NCBI GenBank assembly: GCA_021769885.1
Contig: JAETSA010000015.1
Span: 1-42,302, forward strand
Length of the DNA: 42,302 nucleotides
Reading direction: 5' to 3'
Source: Bacillota bacterium
GTDB taxonomy: Bacteria > Bacillota > Clostridia > Oscillospirales > Acutalibacteraceae
The translations under genes and the position numbers were made by a program. The notes below the pieces were generated by a model that made no database searches, was not told the origin of the DNA, and saw nothing but the letters and a program-made list of their open reading frames with translations. Of the stretch, positions 24,204 through 31,560 are shown piece by piece; positions within the stretch are counted from its first letter, which is position 1, and each line of letters begins with the position of its first letter.

Positions 24204-24692
24204 ATGTTCTGTAAAAACTGTGGGCAGGCGATGGATGACAATCTGTTGGTATGCCCGAACTGTAACACACCTGTAGAAAGAGATGCATCTGCGCAGCCTA
24301 CACAGCCTGTACCGCCCGTACAGCAGCCGTATGCCGCTCAGCCGCCTTACGGCGCACCGCAGCAACCGTACGGTCAGCCGTATGCACCGGGGTACAATAA
24401 TATGATGCCGCCTCCGCCGAAGCCGTCCATTGCTTGGCTGATTGTCAACATCGTTGTGATGGTGTGCACCGGTTTTACAGGCATTATTTCTATCATCGGT
24501 ACGATTTTCGGCGCATTGGCACAGTCGGCATACAATAAGGGAAATTATGCCGATGCAGAAAGCAAAAACAAGACCTGCAAAATCTTGGGTATTCTCAGCA
24601 TTATCGGCTTTGCCGCGTTGGTTATTTTTATGATTTTTGCGGTCATAGTCGGCGGTGCCGCAGCTTTTGCTGATTTAGACTATTATATGTAA
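24204..24692 (+). CDS. Zinc-ribbon membrane protein with CD225/dispanin-like domain
   Basis: 162 residues. An N-terminal zinc ribbon (Cys3, Cys6, Cys17, Cys20) is followed by a Pro/Gln/Tyr-rich linker with PYG repeats. Then come two membrane helices separated by ALAQSAYNKGNYADAESKNK. That loop and its flanking helices fit the CD225/dispanin family. Function is unknown. A GGGGGA ribosome site lies 8-10 nt upstream. The next gene starts 23 nt downstream and has the same zinc ribbon plus linker design, so the two probably form an operon of related membrane proteins. Confidence 0.8.
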   Translation: MFCKNCGQAMDDNLLVCPNCNTPVERDASAQPTQPVPPVQQPYAAQPPYGAPQQPYGQPYAPGYNNMMPPPPKPSIAWLIVNIVVMVCTGFTGIISIIGTIFGALAQSAYNKGNYADAESKNKTCKILGILSIIGFAALVIFMIFAVIVGGAAAFADLDYYM

Positions 24693-24715
24693 TCGGTTTT
24701 TAGGGGGCGGATTTT

Positions 24716-25099
24716 ATGTATTGCGCAAACTGCGGGCAACAGATTTTCCCGAATTCAACAGGTACTTGCCCGAATTGCGGCGCACCGATAGGCCAAAACG
24801 CACCTACGGACGCCGTGCCGCCGCAGTACGCACCACCGCCGTATGTGCCGCCGATGCCCTACCCGGTGCCGCCGACGGTTTCTTACGAGGATGCAGATGT
24901 GATTTTAAAAATCGTCTGCTTCTTTGTCCCGTTGGTCGGAATCATTCTCTATTTTGTCGACCGCGACACAAAACCCGTGTCGGCAAAGCAGTGTTTAAAT
25001 ATGTCTTTGATTGGATTGGGCGTTAGCGTAGGCATCTCGATACTTGCGGTCGTCGTTTGGTTTGTATTTGTATTCGGGATGGTGGCGACATTCTCCTGA
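24716..25099 (+). CDS. Zinc-ribbon two-helix membrane protein
   Basis: 127 residues. The zinc ribbon has Cys3, Cys6, Cys18 and Cys21, followed by a Pro/Tyr-rich linker (PPPYVPPMPYPVPP). Two membrane helices (about 62-80 and 98-125) are joined by a loop with DRDTKPVSAKQCLNM, reminiscent of DUF4870-type or TM2-like small membrane proteins. AGGGGGCGG precedes the ATG. It probably shares the promoter at 24142 with the gene before it, and a terminator follows at 25150. Function unknown. Confidence 0.75.
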   Translation: MYCANCGQQIFPNSTGTCPNCGAPIGQNAPTDAVPPQYAPPPYVPPMPYPVPPTVSYEDADVILKIVCFFVPLVGIILYFVDRDTKPVSAKQCLNMSLIGLGVSVGISILAVVVWFVFVFGMVATFS

Positions 25100-25149
25100 G
25101 GGCAATTTGTAAGGCGTATACCGCGCAAAACGACATACTCTGAATTGAA

Positions 25150-25184
25150 AACGGACGGATGCTGTTGTATCCGCCCGTTTTTTT
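25150..25184 (+). terminator. Rho-independent terminator
   Basis: ACGGACGGAT pairs with ATCCGCCCGT (one mismatch) and is followed by a run of seven T. Confidence 0.75.
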
Positions 25185-25323
25185 CTGCCCGCGCTTCTAA
25201 AATATTCGGTAATATTCATAAAAAATTTAAAAAGTATCTTTATTTTTTAAACAAAATATGGTAATATATAAGTGCAAACAGCAGAGATGCTTTTGCAGAT
25301 TCAACACGTGAGGAGATGTATGT

Positions 25324-25854
25324 ATGAACATTACCATCGTTGGCAGAAAATGCACACCTAGAGAATCTTTTAAAGTGCACGCAGAGAAAAAGCTGCAAAA
25401 GGTCGAAAAGTTCTTCGGCGAGGACGCGGCGGCAAAAATTACCGCCACGGTGGAGAAAAACATCAAAATTGTGGAAATCACGCTCCAAAAGGGCGGATTC
25501 CTGTTCCGCGCGCAGGAGCGTTCGCAGGATTTAGAGGATGCGCTGGATGCTTGCGTGGATTCGCTGATTCGGCAGATTCGCAAAAACAAAACCAAATTGG
25601 AACGCAGACTGCGTGAAGTTTCGTTTGACGAGGTGTTTAACACGCCCGCCGAAGCGGAAGAACAGGATTTTGACGTTGTGCGCACCAAATCCGTTGCGCT
25701 GAAGCCGCAGACCACAGAGGAAGCGATTTTGCAAATGAATATGTTGGGGCATACGTTTTATATGTTCCGCAATGCAGAATCCGAAGAAATCAATGTGGTC
25801 TATAAACGCAAGGACGGCGGCTACTCCGTCTTAGAGCCGGAGAATGAAGGCTGA
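25324..25854 (+). CDS. hpf: Ribosome hibernation-promoting factor, long form
   Basis: 176 residues. The N-terminal domain (about 1-100) is of the S30AE/YfiA type, binding in the 30S decoding region: MNITIVGRKC, KVHAEKKLQKVEKFF and a basic helix IRQIRKNKTKLERRL. The C-terminal domain (about 118-176; KSVALKPQTTEEAILQMNMLGHTFYMFRN) is the dimerisation domain specific to long HPF, which pairs 70S ribosomes into 100S dimers in stationary phase. The length is typical. GAGGAG lies upstream of ATG 25324. It stands alone, with a terminator downstream. Confidence 0.93.
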   Translation: MNITIVGRKCTPRESFKVHAEKKLQKVEKFFGEDAAAKITATVEKNIKIVEITLQKGGFLFRAQERSQDLEDALDACVDSLIRQIRKNKTKLERRLREVSFDEVFNTPAEAEEQDFDVVRTKSVALKPQTTEEAILQMNMLGHTFYMFRNAESEEINVVYKRKDGGYSVLEPENEG

Positions 25855-25902
25855 CGCGGCAGTGCTTCCGTAAAATCTCGATAAAAACCCAATAAAATAA
25901 CT

Positions 25903-25939
25903 GCCCGCCCTGTGCATTTCTGTATAGGGCGGGTTTTTG
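25903..25939 (+). terminator. Rho-independent terminator of hpf
   Basis: CCCGCCCTGT pairs with ATAGGGCGGG (25924-25933) and is followed by TTTTTG. Confidence 0.85.
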
Positions 25940-25959
25940 TACAAAACGGGCGCGATTGG

Positions 25960-26228
25960 TAGGGGCGATTGCGCGTAGCCCGAACAAGTTTGGATTTTGC
26001 AAAAGCCCAACGGTGATGCACATCGCGTAGGGGTCGGCGTCCACGACGACCCGAGCACGTCGGATTTTGCACAACTCTAACGGTGAAACGCAACCCGTAG
26101 GGGCGATTGCGCGTAGCCCATCAAAATCTGCTGTGACTTTTCGGAACGACACAGAGGTCGTTCCCTACGCTCTAAATAGCAGATTTCGAAACTCGAAAAC
26201 GGACGGCCGCGAGGGCTGTCCCTACGGT
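25960..26228. repeat. Intergenic hairpin array
   Basis: Hairpins with GTAGGGGCGATTGCGCGTAG (twice), a GGGTCGGCGT-type unit, GGAACGACACAGAGGTCGTT followed by CCCTACG, and GGACGGCC/GGCTGTCC. The CCAACGGTGA and CTAACGGTGA linkers recur between units. It lies between hpf and the convergent glycosyltransferase gene. Confidence 0.85.
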
Positions 26229-26268
26229 ATGCAAATCAAATTCGCTTCGTGCGATTTGAGATTTTTCG

Positions 26269-27255
26269 TTACTTTTTTGCCGTATCTTCTGTCGGTTTCG
26301 TTTCCTGCAAGGTATCCTCTTCTACGATATACCGCGGGCGGGATTTGGTTTCGGCGTACATTTTGCCGATGTATTCGCCGATGACGCCGAGGCAGAAAAT
26401 TTGGATGCCGCCAAGTAAAAATATCACACACAAAAGGCTCGTCCAGCCCTGCACGGTGTAGCCGACCAATTTGATAATCACTGTCACGATCACCGCCAAA
26501 AGACTGACAATAGACATAAAAAAACCGAGCCCTGTAATCATTTTCAGCGGACGCACCGAAAGACTGGTAATGCCGTTGAACGCGAGAGAAAGCATTTTTG
26601 AAAGCGGATAATGGCTTTCACCCGCCACACGTTCCTTGCGGTCATAATAGACGCTGGAGCTTTTAAAGCCGACGAGCGGAATCAGCCCGCGCAAAAACAG
26701 ATTGACCTCGTGAAATTCGGAAAGCCCCTCTAATGCGCGGCGGCTCATCAAACGGTAATCCGCGTGATTGAACACGACCTCCGCGCCCAAAAACCGTAAA
26801 AGACGGTAAAAGCCTTTGGCGGTGTTTCGCTTGAATTTGGTATCGGTATCGCGCGCCGCGCGCACACCGTATACGATTTCCGCGCCGCTTTTGTATTCGT
26901 GCAGCATACGGCTGACGGCGTCAATGTCATCCTGCCCGTCGCAGTCGATGGATACGGTGACGTCCGCATACTGCTTTGCAGTCATCAGCCCTGCAAGCAG
27001 TGCATTCTGATGTCCGCGGTTGCGGCTGAGCTTCAGCCCTTCAAAGTGGGCATCCTGCCGATGCAAATTCGAAATAATTTCCCATGTTTTGTCGCGGCTG
27101 CCGTCATCCACAAACAAGATGCGGCTTTCTTCGGCGATCTCTCCTGACGCAATCAGGGCTGTCAATTTATCTAAAAACAGTGCATTGGTGATTGGCAAAA
27201 CCACCTCTTCATTGTAACAGGGAATTACGAAATATAAAATCGGACAGCTTGGCAT
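26269..27255 (-). CDS. GT2 glycosyltransferase (GtrB/DPM-like)
   Basis: 328 residues. A GT-A domain with YFVIPCYNEEVVLP, FVDDGSRDKTW and the DxD-containing SIDCDGQDDI, then RGHQNAL and GVRAARDTD. Two membrane helices at the C-terminus (LGFFMSIVSLLAVIVTVI and SLLCVIFLLGGIQIFCLGVI) precede EYIGKMYAETKSRP. This is the layout of GtrB/dolichyl-phosphate-mannose-synthase-like enzymes, which load a sugar onto undecaprenyl phosphate for export. GAGGG lies just before; ATG 27255 has better spacing than the ATG at 27261. It is not in an operon here, so the sugar and acceptor are unknown. Confidence 0.87.
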   Translation of the reverse strand: MPSCPILYFVIPCYNEEVVLPITNALFLDKLTALIASGEIAEESRILFVDDGSRDKTWEIISNLHRQDAHFEGLKLSRNRGHQNALLAGLMTAKQYADVTVSIDCDGQDDIDAVSRMLHEYKSGAEIVYGVRAARDTDTKFKRNTAKGFYRLLRFLGAEVVFNHADYRLMSRRALEGLSEFHEVNLFLRGLIPLVGFKSSSVYYDRKERVAGESHYPLSKMLSLAFNGITSLSVRPLKMITGLGFFMSIVSLLAVIVTVIIKLVGYTVQGWTSLLCVIFLLGGIQIFCLGVIGEYIGKMYAETKSRPRYIVEEDTLQETKPTEDTAKK

Positions 27256-27321
27256 TTTCATCCCTCATTTTTAAAATCTCTTTCTATTATAATACGTTTT
27301 CGGCAGAAGTCTGTCAAGCAC

Positions 27322-27350
27322 TTTACTTTTTTCGAAAAATCGCGTACAAT
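27322..27350 (+). promoter_or_regulatory. Promoter of trmL
   Basis: TTTACT (27322-27327), a 17-bp spacer and TACAAT (27345-27350), 27 bp before ATG 27378. Confidence 0.6.
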
Positions 27351-27377
27351 AGTGCCGATAAAAGGAAGTGTAACAGT

Positions 27378-27881
27378 ATGCAAATCAATATTGTATTGGT
27401 TGAACCCGAAATTCCGCAGAATACGGGGAATATTGCCCGAACCTGCGCCGCGACAGGCGCACGTCTGCATTTGGTCGGCCCGATGGGATTTAAGGTCGAT
27501 GACCGCAAGCTCAAGCGTGCAGGCTTAGATTATTGGCATTTGTTGGATATTACGTATTATGATTCTTTGGCGGAATTTCTTGAAAAAACGCCGCAGGAAG
27601 ACAATTTTTTCTTTTTTACCACTAAAGGTAAGCATATCCATTCGGATTTGAAATATCCCGAGAAGGTGTATCTGTTTTTCGGCAAAGAAACCAAAGGACT
27701 GCCTGAATGGCTGCTGCACGAGAATCCCGAATTTTGTGCGCGCCTGCCGATGCTCAACGACGCACGCGCCCGCAGTCTGAATTTGTCCAACACCGTTGCC
27801 GTCGCCGTGTATGAGGTCCTGCGCCAGCAGGGCTACCCGTCGCTTTTGTGCGAAGGACATCTGCGCGAGTTTGACGATTGA
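27378..27881 (+). CDS. trmL: tRNA (cytidine/uridine-34 2'-O)-methyltransferase TrmL
   Basis: 167 residues, the normal size for TrmL (YibK) of the SPOUT superfamily. These enzymes methylate the ribose of nucleotide 34 in the wobble position of leucine tRNAs with SAM. Motifs: EPEIPQNTGNIARTCAATGA at the N-terminus, LFFGKETKGLPEWLL, and the knot-forming LNLSNTVAVAVYEVLRQQGY. ATG 27378 is chosen because AAAGGAAG lies 10 nt upstream and the family starts there; upstream in-frame codons overlap the divergent glycosyltransferase gene. Confidence 0.93.
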   Translation: MQINIVLVEPEIPQNTGNIARTCAATGARLHLVGPMGFKVDDRKLKRAGLDYWHLLDITYYDSLAEFLEKTPQEDNFFFFTTKGKHIHSDLKYPEKVYLFFGKETKGLPEWLLHENPEFCARLPMLNDARARSLNLSNTVAVAVYEVLRQQGYPSLLCEGHLREFDD

Positions 27882-27984
27882 GCGCACAGCTTTGTATTTG
27901 CAATACGGAAAAATGAAATCCGCATACCGACCGTTCGGTGTGCGGATGTTTTGCTGTGGTTATCATTGTGCACAAGCACGACGG

Positions 27985-28485
27985 TAATGCACACCGTGTA
28001 GGGGCGCTTCACGAAACGCCCGAGCAACCTTGCAAATTTGCGCAAATCCAACGGTAGTGCACAAACCTCGTAGGGGCGGCGACCTCGGCGCCCCCTACGA
28101 GGTTGGATTTGGCAAAAACCAACGGCGAAACGCAATCCGTATGGGCGAACTGTGTTCGCCCGAAAGCGGACAACCGCAAGGGTTGTCCCTACGATATGCA
28201 AAACAACGTTCAACTTTGTAGGGGCGATTCACGAATCGCCCGCGCACGGTCAAATTTCGCACAAGCCTAACGGCGGTGCACAACCCGTAGGGGCGTGCAT
28301 TGCGCGCCCGTGGGACGTCGAGGACGCCGACCCCTACACTTTCAAATCCAATTTATGCAATGCAGAATCCGCGGAACGACACAGAGGTCGTTCCCTACTT
28401 GTAGGGGCGCTTCACGAAGCGCCCGCAAAACTGCACAAACCCAACGGCGGGCGTGGAAGCCCGCCACTACGCGTGTGCCCAATTT
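27985..28485. repeat. Intergenic hairpin array
   Basis: About ten hairpins with GTAGGGG/CCCTACG boxes, including stems GCGCTTC/GAAGCGC (28394), GCGATTC/GAATCGC (28218), GCGAAC/GTTCGCC, GGACAACC/GGTTGTCC, GGCGGGCGT/AGCCCGCC, GGAACGACAC/GGTCGTTCC, and GGGGCGGCGACCTCGGCGCC. It is one of the densest arrays in the window. The small open frames across it are artefacts. Confidence 0.87.
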
Positions 28486-28532
28486 ATATAGCTTTGTATG
28501 CGCTACCCGCACAAAATATTTTCAAAATCCGC

Positions 28533-28575
28533 TTGACAAATCTGTTCTTACTGTATATACTGTATACATACAGTA
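28533..28575 (+). promoter_or_regulatory. Autoregulated promoter/operator of the gntR-ABC operon
   Basis: TTGACA (28533-28538), a 17-bp spacer and TATACT (28556-28561) form a near-perfect promoter. Inverted repeat TACTGTAT (28549-28556) and ATACAGTA (28568-28575) straddles the -10. This matches the position and style of YtrA-type GntR operators, so autorepression is likely. Confidence 0.8.
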
Positions 28576-28590
28576 AACGGGAGGCGCAGA

Positions 28591-28965
28591 ATGCATATAT
28601 TTATTGATAACAAAAGCGGCGTGCCGATTTATGATCAGATTTATACGCAAATCAAAAATCATATTATCAGCGGTGAATTGCAGGCGGACGCACCGCTTCC
28701 GTCGATACGCAGTCTTGCAAAAGATCTGCGCATCAGTGCAATTACCACTAAGCGTGCATATGATGAACTCGAAAAGGAAGGATTCATATATACCGTGGCG
28801 GCGAAAGGCTGTTTTGTAGCACCGAAAAATGTGGAGTGGCTGCGGGAGGAAAACTTGAAAAAAATGGAGGCACATATGCAGGAAATCGTGCGGCTCGCCG
28901 CTTCGTGCGGGCTTTCACGGCAGGAAATTGCGGATATGTTGTCTGTTTATACGGAGGAATTGTAA
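28591..28965 (+). CDS. GntR-family (YtrA subfamily) transcriptional regulator
   Basis: 124 residues: an N-terminal winged helix (PIYDQIYTQIKNHIISGEL, LPSIRSLAKDLRISAITTKRAYDELEKEGFI, VAAKGCFV) and a short helical tail with no ligand-binding domain. That is the YtrA layout, where the repressor controls the ABC transporter genes beside it and is often relieved by cell-wall-active agents. GGGAGG lies about 8 nt before ATG 28591. Its stop codon overlaps the ATPase start (TAATG), so the three genes form one coupled operon under the operator at 28549. Confidence 0.92.
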   Translation: MHIFIDNKSGVPIYDQIYTQIKNHIISGELQADAPLPSIRSLAKDLRISAITTKRAYDELEKEGFIYTVAAKGCFVAPKNVEWLREENLKKMEAHMQEIVRLAASCGLSRQEIADMLSVYTEEL

Positions 28966-29810
28966 TGGATGCTTTGGAAATCAAAAATTTGTCGAAGCGA
29001 CAGGGGACTTTTCATCTGGATTCGGTGAATCTTCGGCTGCCCGGCGGCTGTATTATGGGATTAATCGGCGAAAACGGTGCGGGCAAGACGACACTGCTGC
29101 GCCTGATTTTACAAATGCGCAGGAAAGACTGCGGCACGGTCACCGTGTTCGGGCAGGATACAGACACAGCACTGTGCAGTATGAAAGAGGATATCGGCGT
29201 GGTTTTAGATGAAGTCGGCTTCCCCGAATGCCTGACAGCCGTGCAGGTCGGTAAAATTCTCAAAAATACCTATCATAATTGGGATGACGGTGTGTTTCAG
29301 TCGCTTTTACAAAGACTGTCCGTGCCCGCAGACAAGCCGTTCAAGGCGTTTTCCCGCGGGATGAAAATGAAGCTCGGCATCGCCGTGGCACTGTCCCATC
29401 ATCCGAAGCTTTTGCTCCTGGACGAGGCGACCAACGGTTTAGACCCCGTCGTGCGGGAAGAGATTTTGGATATTCTGCGGGAGTTTACCATGTCGGAAGC
29501 ACACGCCGTGCTGATTTCTTCGCACATCGTCAGCGACTTAGAGAAGATTTGCGATTATGTTGCCTTTTTGCATCAGGGCGAGCTGCTTTTGTGCGAAGAA
29601 AAGGATCGCTTACAGGAAATTTACGGTATGCTGCAATGTGATGCCGAACAGCTTCGGGAAATCGACAGCGATGCCGTTCTCGGCAAGCGCATCTCGCCCT
29701 ACGGTGTGCAGGCGGTTGTGCGCAGAGATGCCGTACCGGCAAGCCTGACGCTCGGTGCTGTGAATTTGGAAGAATTGTTTTTGTTTATGATTCGAGGAGA
29801 AAACGTATGA
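28965..29810 (+). CDS. ABC transporter ATP-binding protein (YtrB-like)
   Basis: 281 residues. Walker A GENGAGKTTL, a signature degraded to FSRGMKMKLGIA, Walker B LLLLDEATNGLD and the switch His in ISSHIVSD. The SRGMK signature is usual for ATPases that pair with ABC-2 permeases in GntR-controlled operons. ATG 28965 follows ACGGAGGA at 9 nt and shares a base with the regulator's stop; longer upstream frames overlap gntR and are not real. It overlaps the permease start by 4 nt. The substrate is not deducible; roles in exporting or sensing antimicrobial peptides are typical. Confidence 0.9.
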   Translation: MDALEIKNLSKRQGTFHLDSVNLRLPGGCIMGLIGENGAGKTTLLRLILQMRRKDCGTVTVFGQDTDTALCSMKEDIGVVLDEVGFPECLTAVQVGKILKNTYHNWDDGVFQSLLQRLSVPADKPFKAFSRGMKMKLGIAVALSHHPKLLLLDEATNGLDPVVREEILDILREFTMSEAHAVLISSHIVSDLEKICDYVAFLHQGELLLCEEKDRLQEIYGMLQCDAEQLREIDSDAVLGKRISPYGVQAVVRRDAVPASLTLGAVNLEELFLFMIRGENV

Positions 29811-30436
29811 AAGGATTATTTTTAACGGATATTTATATGGCAATGAAATATTGCCGTTCCTATTTGCTGATTATGCTGGTGTTTATCGCCGTTTCGTTTT
29901 TCGGAAACGACAATACGTTTTTGATTATCTATCCTATCGTTTTGGCAGGAATGATGCCGGTGACTTTGGTGAGCTACAGCGAACGCTGTAAATGGAATGT
30001 GTACTGCGAAACACTGCCGCTGACCCGCAGACAGGTGGTCACGGAAAAATATTTGCTGACGGGAATCCTGTTGCTCGGCGTGTTTTTGCTGGTTGCGGCG
30101 GTGCAGGGTGTGCGTTTGTCAGCGGGCGGGCATTTTGATGCAGAGGAATATTGTGCATTTCTTTCCCCGTTGTTTGCGGTAGGCTTGCTGAGCCCGAGCA
30201 TCACACTGCCCTGTATGTTCAAATTCGGTGTGGAAAAGGGCAGAATTGCCTATTATGTTGTGGTGGGCTTGGTCTGCGGCGTGGTGGCGGCAGGTGTATT
30301 CCTCTCGGATACACCGAAGCTTCAGACGGTACTTCCGTCGCATACAGCGTTACTGCTTCCGCTGGTCGGTATGGCGGCATTTGCCGTTTCTTATTGGATT
30401 TCCGCAAGCGTTTATGCGAAGCGGGAGCTGGATTAA
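29807..30436 (+). CDS. ABC-2 family permease
   Basis: 209 residues with six predicted membrane helices. The N-terminal segment MKGLFLTDIYMAMKYCRSYL and the loop ERCKWNVYCETLPLTRRQVVTEKY match ABC2_membrane_5-type permeases of YtrA operons. The ATGA overlap with the ATPase indicates translational coupling. The transporter would be a homodimer of this subunit with the ATPase. No accessory subunit is present. Confidence 0.87.
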   Translation: MKGLFLTDIYMAMKYCRSYLLIMLVFIAVSFFGNDNTFLIIYPIVLAGMMPVTLVSYSERCKWNVYCETLPLTRRQVVTEKYLLTGILLLGVFLLVAAVQGVRLSAGGHFDAEEYCAFLSPLFAVGLLSPSITLPCMFKFGVEKGRIAYYVVVGLVCGVVAAGVFLSDTPKLQTVLPSHTALLLPLVGMAAFAVSYWISASVYAKRELD

Positions 30437-30507
30437 ACAAGTATATTTTCCATCCGCATCCGCTCCTACGAATAAAATTTTGCACAATATTAATTGGATT
30501 GGAAAAT

Positions 30508-30610
30508 TGTAGGGGTCGCTGTTCTCGCCTGCCGGCTCGGTCGATGCTTCTAAGCTTCGCTTAGAGGTGTCCGGCGGACACCCGCACCCTCAGCGACCCG
30601 CAGGTGAACG
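30508..30610. repeat. Hairpin unit carrying a nested insert
   Basis: An outer GTAGGGGTCGCTG/CAGCGACCC hairpin (30509-30599) opened at its loop by nested copy C. A few bases of linker follow before the terminator at 30649. Confidence 0.8.
30522..30590 (+). repeat. Nested structured insert, copy C
   Basis: Starts TTCTCGCCTGCCGGCTCGG and ends CACCCGCACCCT. It differs from copy B at only a few positions, which fall in loops or next to stems (GGTCGATGC against GGTCGGTGC; loop GGC against ACC). The boundary with the outer hairpin is the same as in copy B although the outer hairpins differ in sequence. Confidence 0.75.
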
Positions 30611-30648
30611 CAGTTCGCCTCTACTTTCACCTTTTCAACACGAAAAAA

Positions 30649-30685
30649 CACCCGACAAGGTGGGCAAACCTTGTCGGGTGTGATT
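30649..30685. terminator. Terminator between convergent genes
   Basis: CACCCGACAAGG pairs perfectly with CCTTGTCGGGTG (30669-30680) and is followed by TGATTTT; on the other strand TTTTTTCG follows. It serves the ABC operon, the surface protein gene, or both. Confidence 0.85.
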
Positions 30686-30701
30686 TTATATGTGGTTTTT
30701 C

Positions 30702-31301
30702 TTACGCATCCTGCTTTTTGCGTTTCACAACTGCACCTGCAGTGACTGCAGCGGCAATCACAACGGTTGCCACTGTGCCGACGGCAATATATTTGCCTGC
30801 GGTTGAGGGGATTTTTTCATCGGTCGGGGGTGCGTCTGTCAGCGCGATGTCAAATGCGTCACCGCTCTGAAACCCGAATGCAATGTTCGCATCGTTTGAA
30901 TCGGTCGCCGAAGTGTTTTTAAATTCGAATGCCGCTTTGCCTGTTGCACCGTCTTTTACCTTAAAGGTAACGGTTGCAAGTGTGGCGGCATCCGTCTGCG
31001 ATGCCACCCAAATCATATACAGGCGAACCGCGCCCGCCGTATCTTTATTCACCGTGGTCATATCGCCCGCACCGTACACAACATCTGTCAGTTCCAGTTT
31101 TTCAGCGTCGTAACGGAGCGTGGATTCAAGCGTTGCGAGGTCTGTGCCGGCAGGGACAGAAAGCGTCAGTGTCAAAACACCGGTTTCTTTGTCGAAAGCC
31201 GTCTGGACTTCCGCTGTGACCGTATCTGCCGCGAACGCAGGCAAGCACAGCGCGAACAGCAAAAGCATACTCATTAAAACAGAAAGAACTTTTTTCATCA
31301 T
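30702..31301 (-). CDS. Cohesin-like domain surface protein
   Basis: 199 residues. A signal peptide (KKVLSVLMSMLLLFALCL, cleavage after AFA) leads to a beta-sandwich of about 125 residues with LTLTLSVPAGTDLATLESTL, YDAEKLEL and LATVTFKVKDGATGKAAFEF. That is the pattern of cohesin-type (carbohydrate-binding-fold) domains. A short Pro/Asp linker, one membrane helix (about 172-192) and a VKRKKQDA tail follow. It is therefore exported and anchored with the domain outside. ATG 31301 follows AAAGGA at 6 nt; the adjacent ATG 31298 is equally possible. No dockerin protein is seen nearby, so a cellulosome role is not supported. Confidence 0.75.
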   Translation of the reverse strand: MMKKVLSVLMSMLLLFALCLPAFAADTVTAEVQTAFDKETGVLTLTLSVPAGTDLATLESTLRYDAEKLELTDVVYGAGDMTTVNKDTAGAVRLYMIWVASQTDAATLATVTFKVKDGATGKAAFEFKNTSATDSNDANIAFGFQSGDAFDIALTDAPPTDEKIPSTAGKYIAVGTVATVVIAAAVTAGAVVKRKKQDA

Positions 31302-31474
31302 CCAGCATCCTTTCAAATCGGATTTAATACATTCTTATTCTACCATAAAAATCCTGCCGCTGTCAAACAAAATCGTGCAAAACGAAAAAGGTAAAACCCG
31401 ATATAGTTTAAAATGCCTTACTTCCGCGCATTTTTAAGGCTTTTGTCTATTATCTCCAAAAAAATTAACTTTTG

Positions 31475-31503
31475 TTGACTTTATTGGAAAAAAGCGATAA
31501 AAT
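31475..31503 (+). promoter_or_regulatory. Promoter of the glycerophosphodiesterase gene
   Basis: TTGACT (31475-31480), a 17-bp spacer and TAAAAT (31498-31503), 57 bp before GTG 31561. Confidence 0.7.
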
Positions 31504-31560
31504 ATAGAATCAGAACAAGACTTTGTCTGAACGGAAAAGCAGAATCGGAGGAAAAGAAAG

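Noticed and set aside
27985-28485. CRISPR array
   Set aside because: The repeated units are palindromes with variable stems and irregular spacing, not identical repeats with unique spacers of fixed length, and no cas gene is present.
30702-31301. Cellulosome scaffoldin component
   Set aside because: A single cohesin-like domain with a membrane anchor and no dockerin, CBM or glycoside hydrolase in the window does not support a cellulosome.
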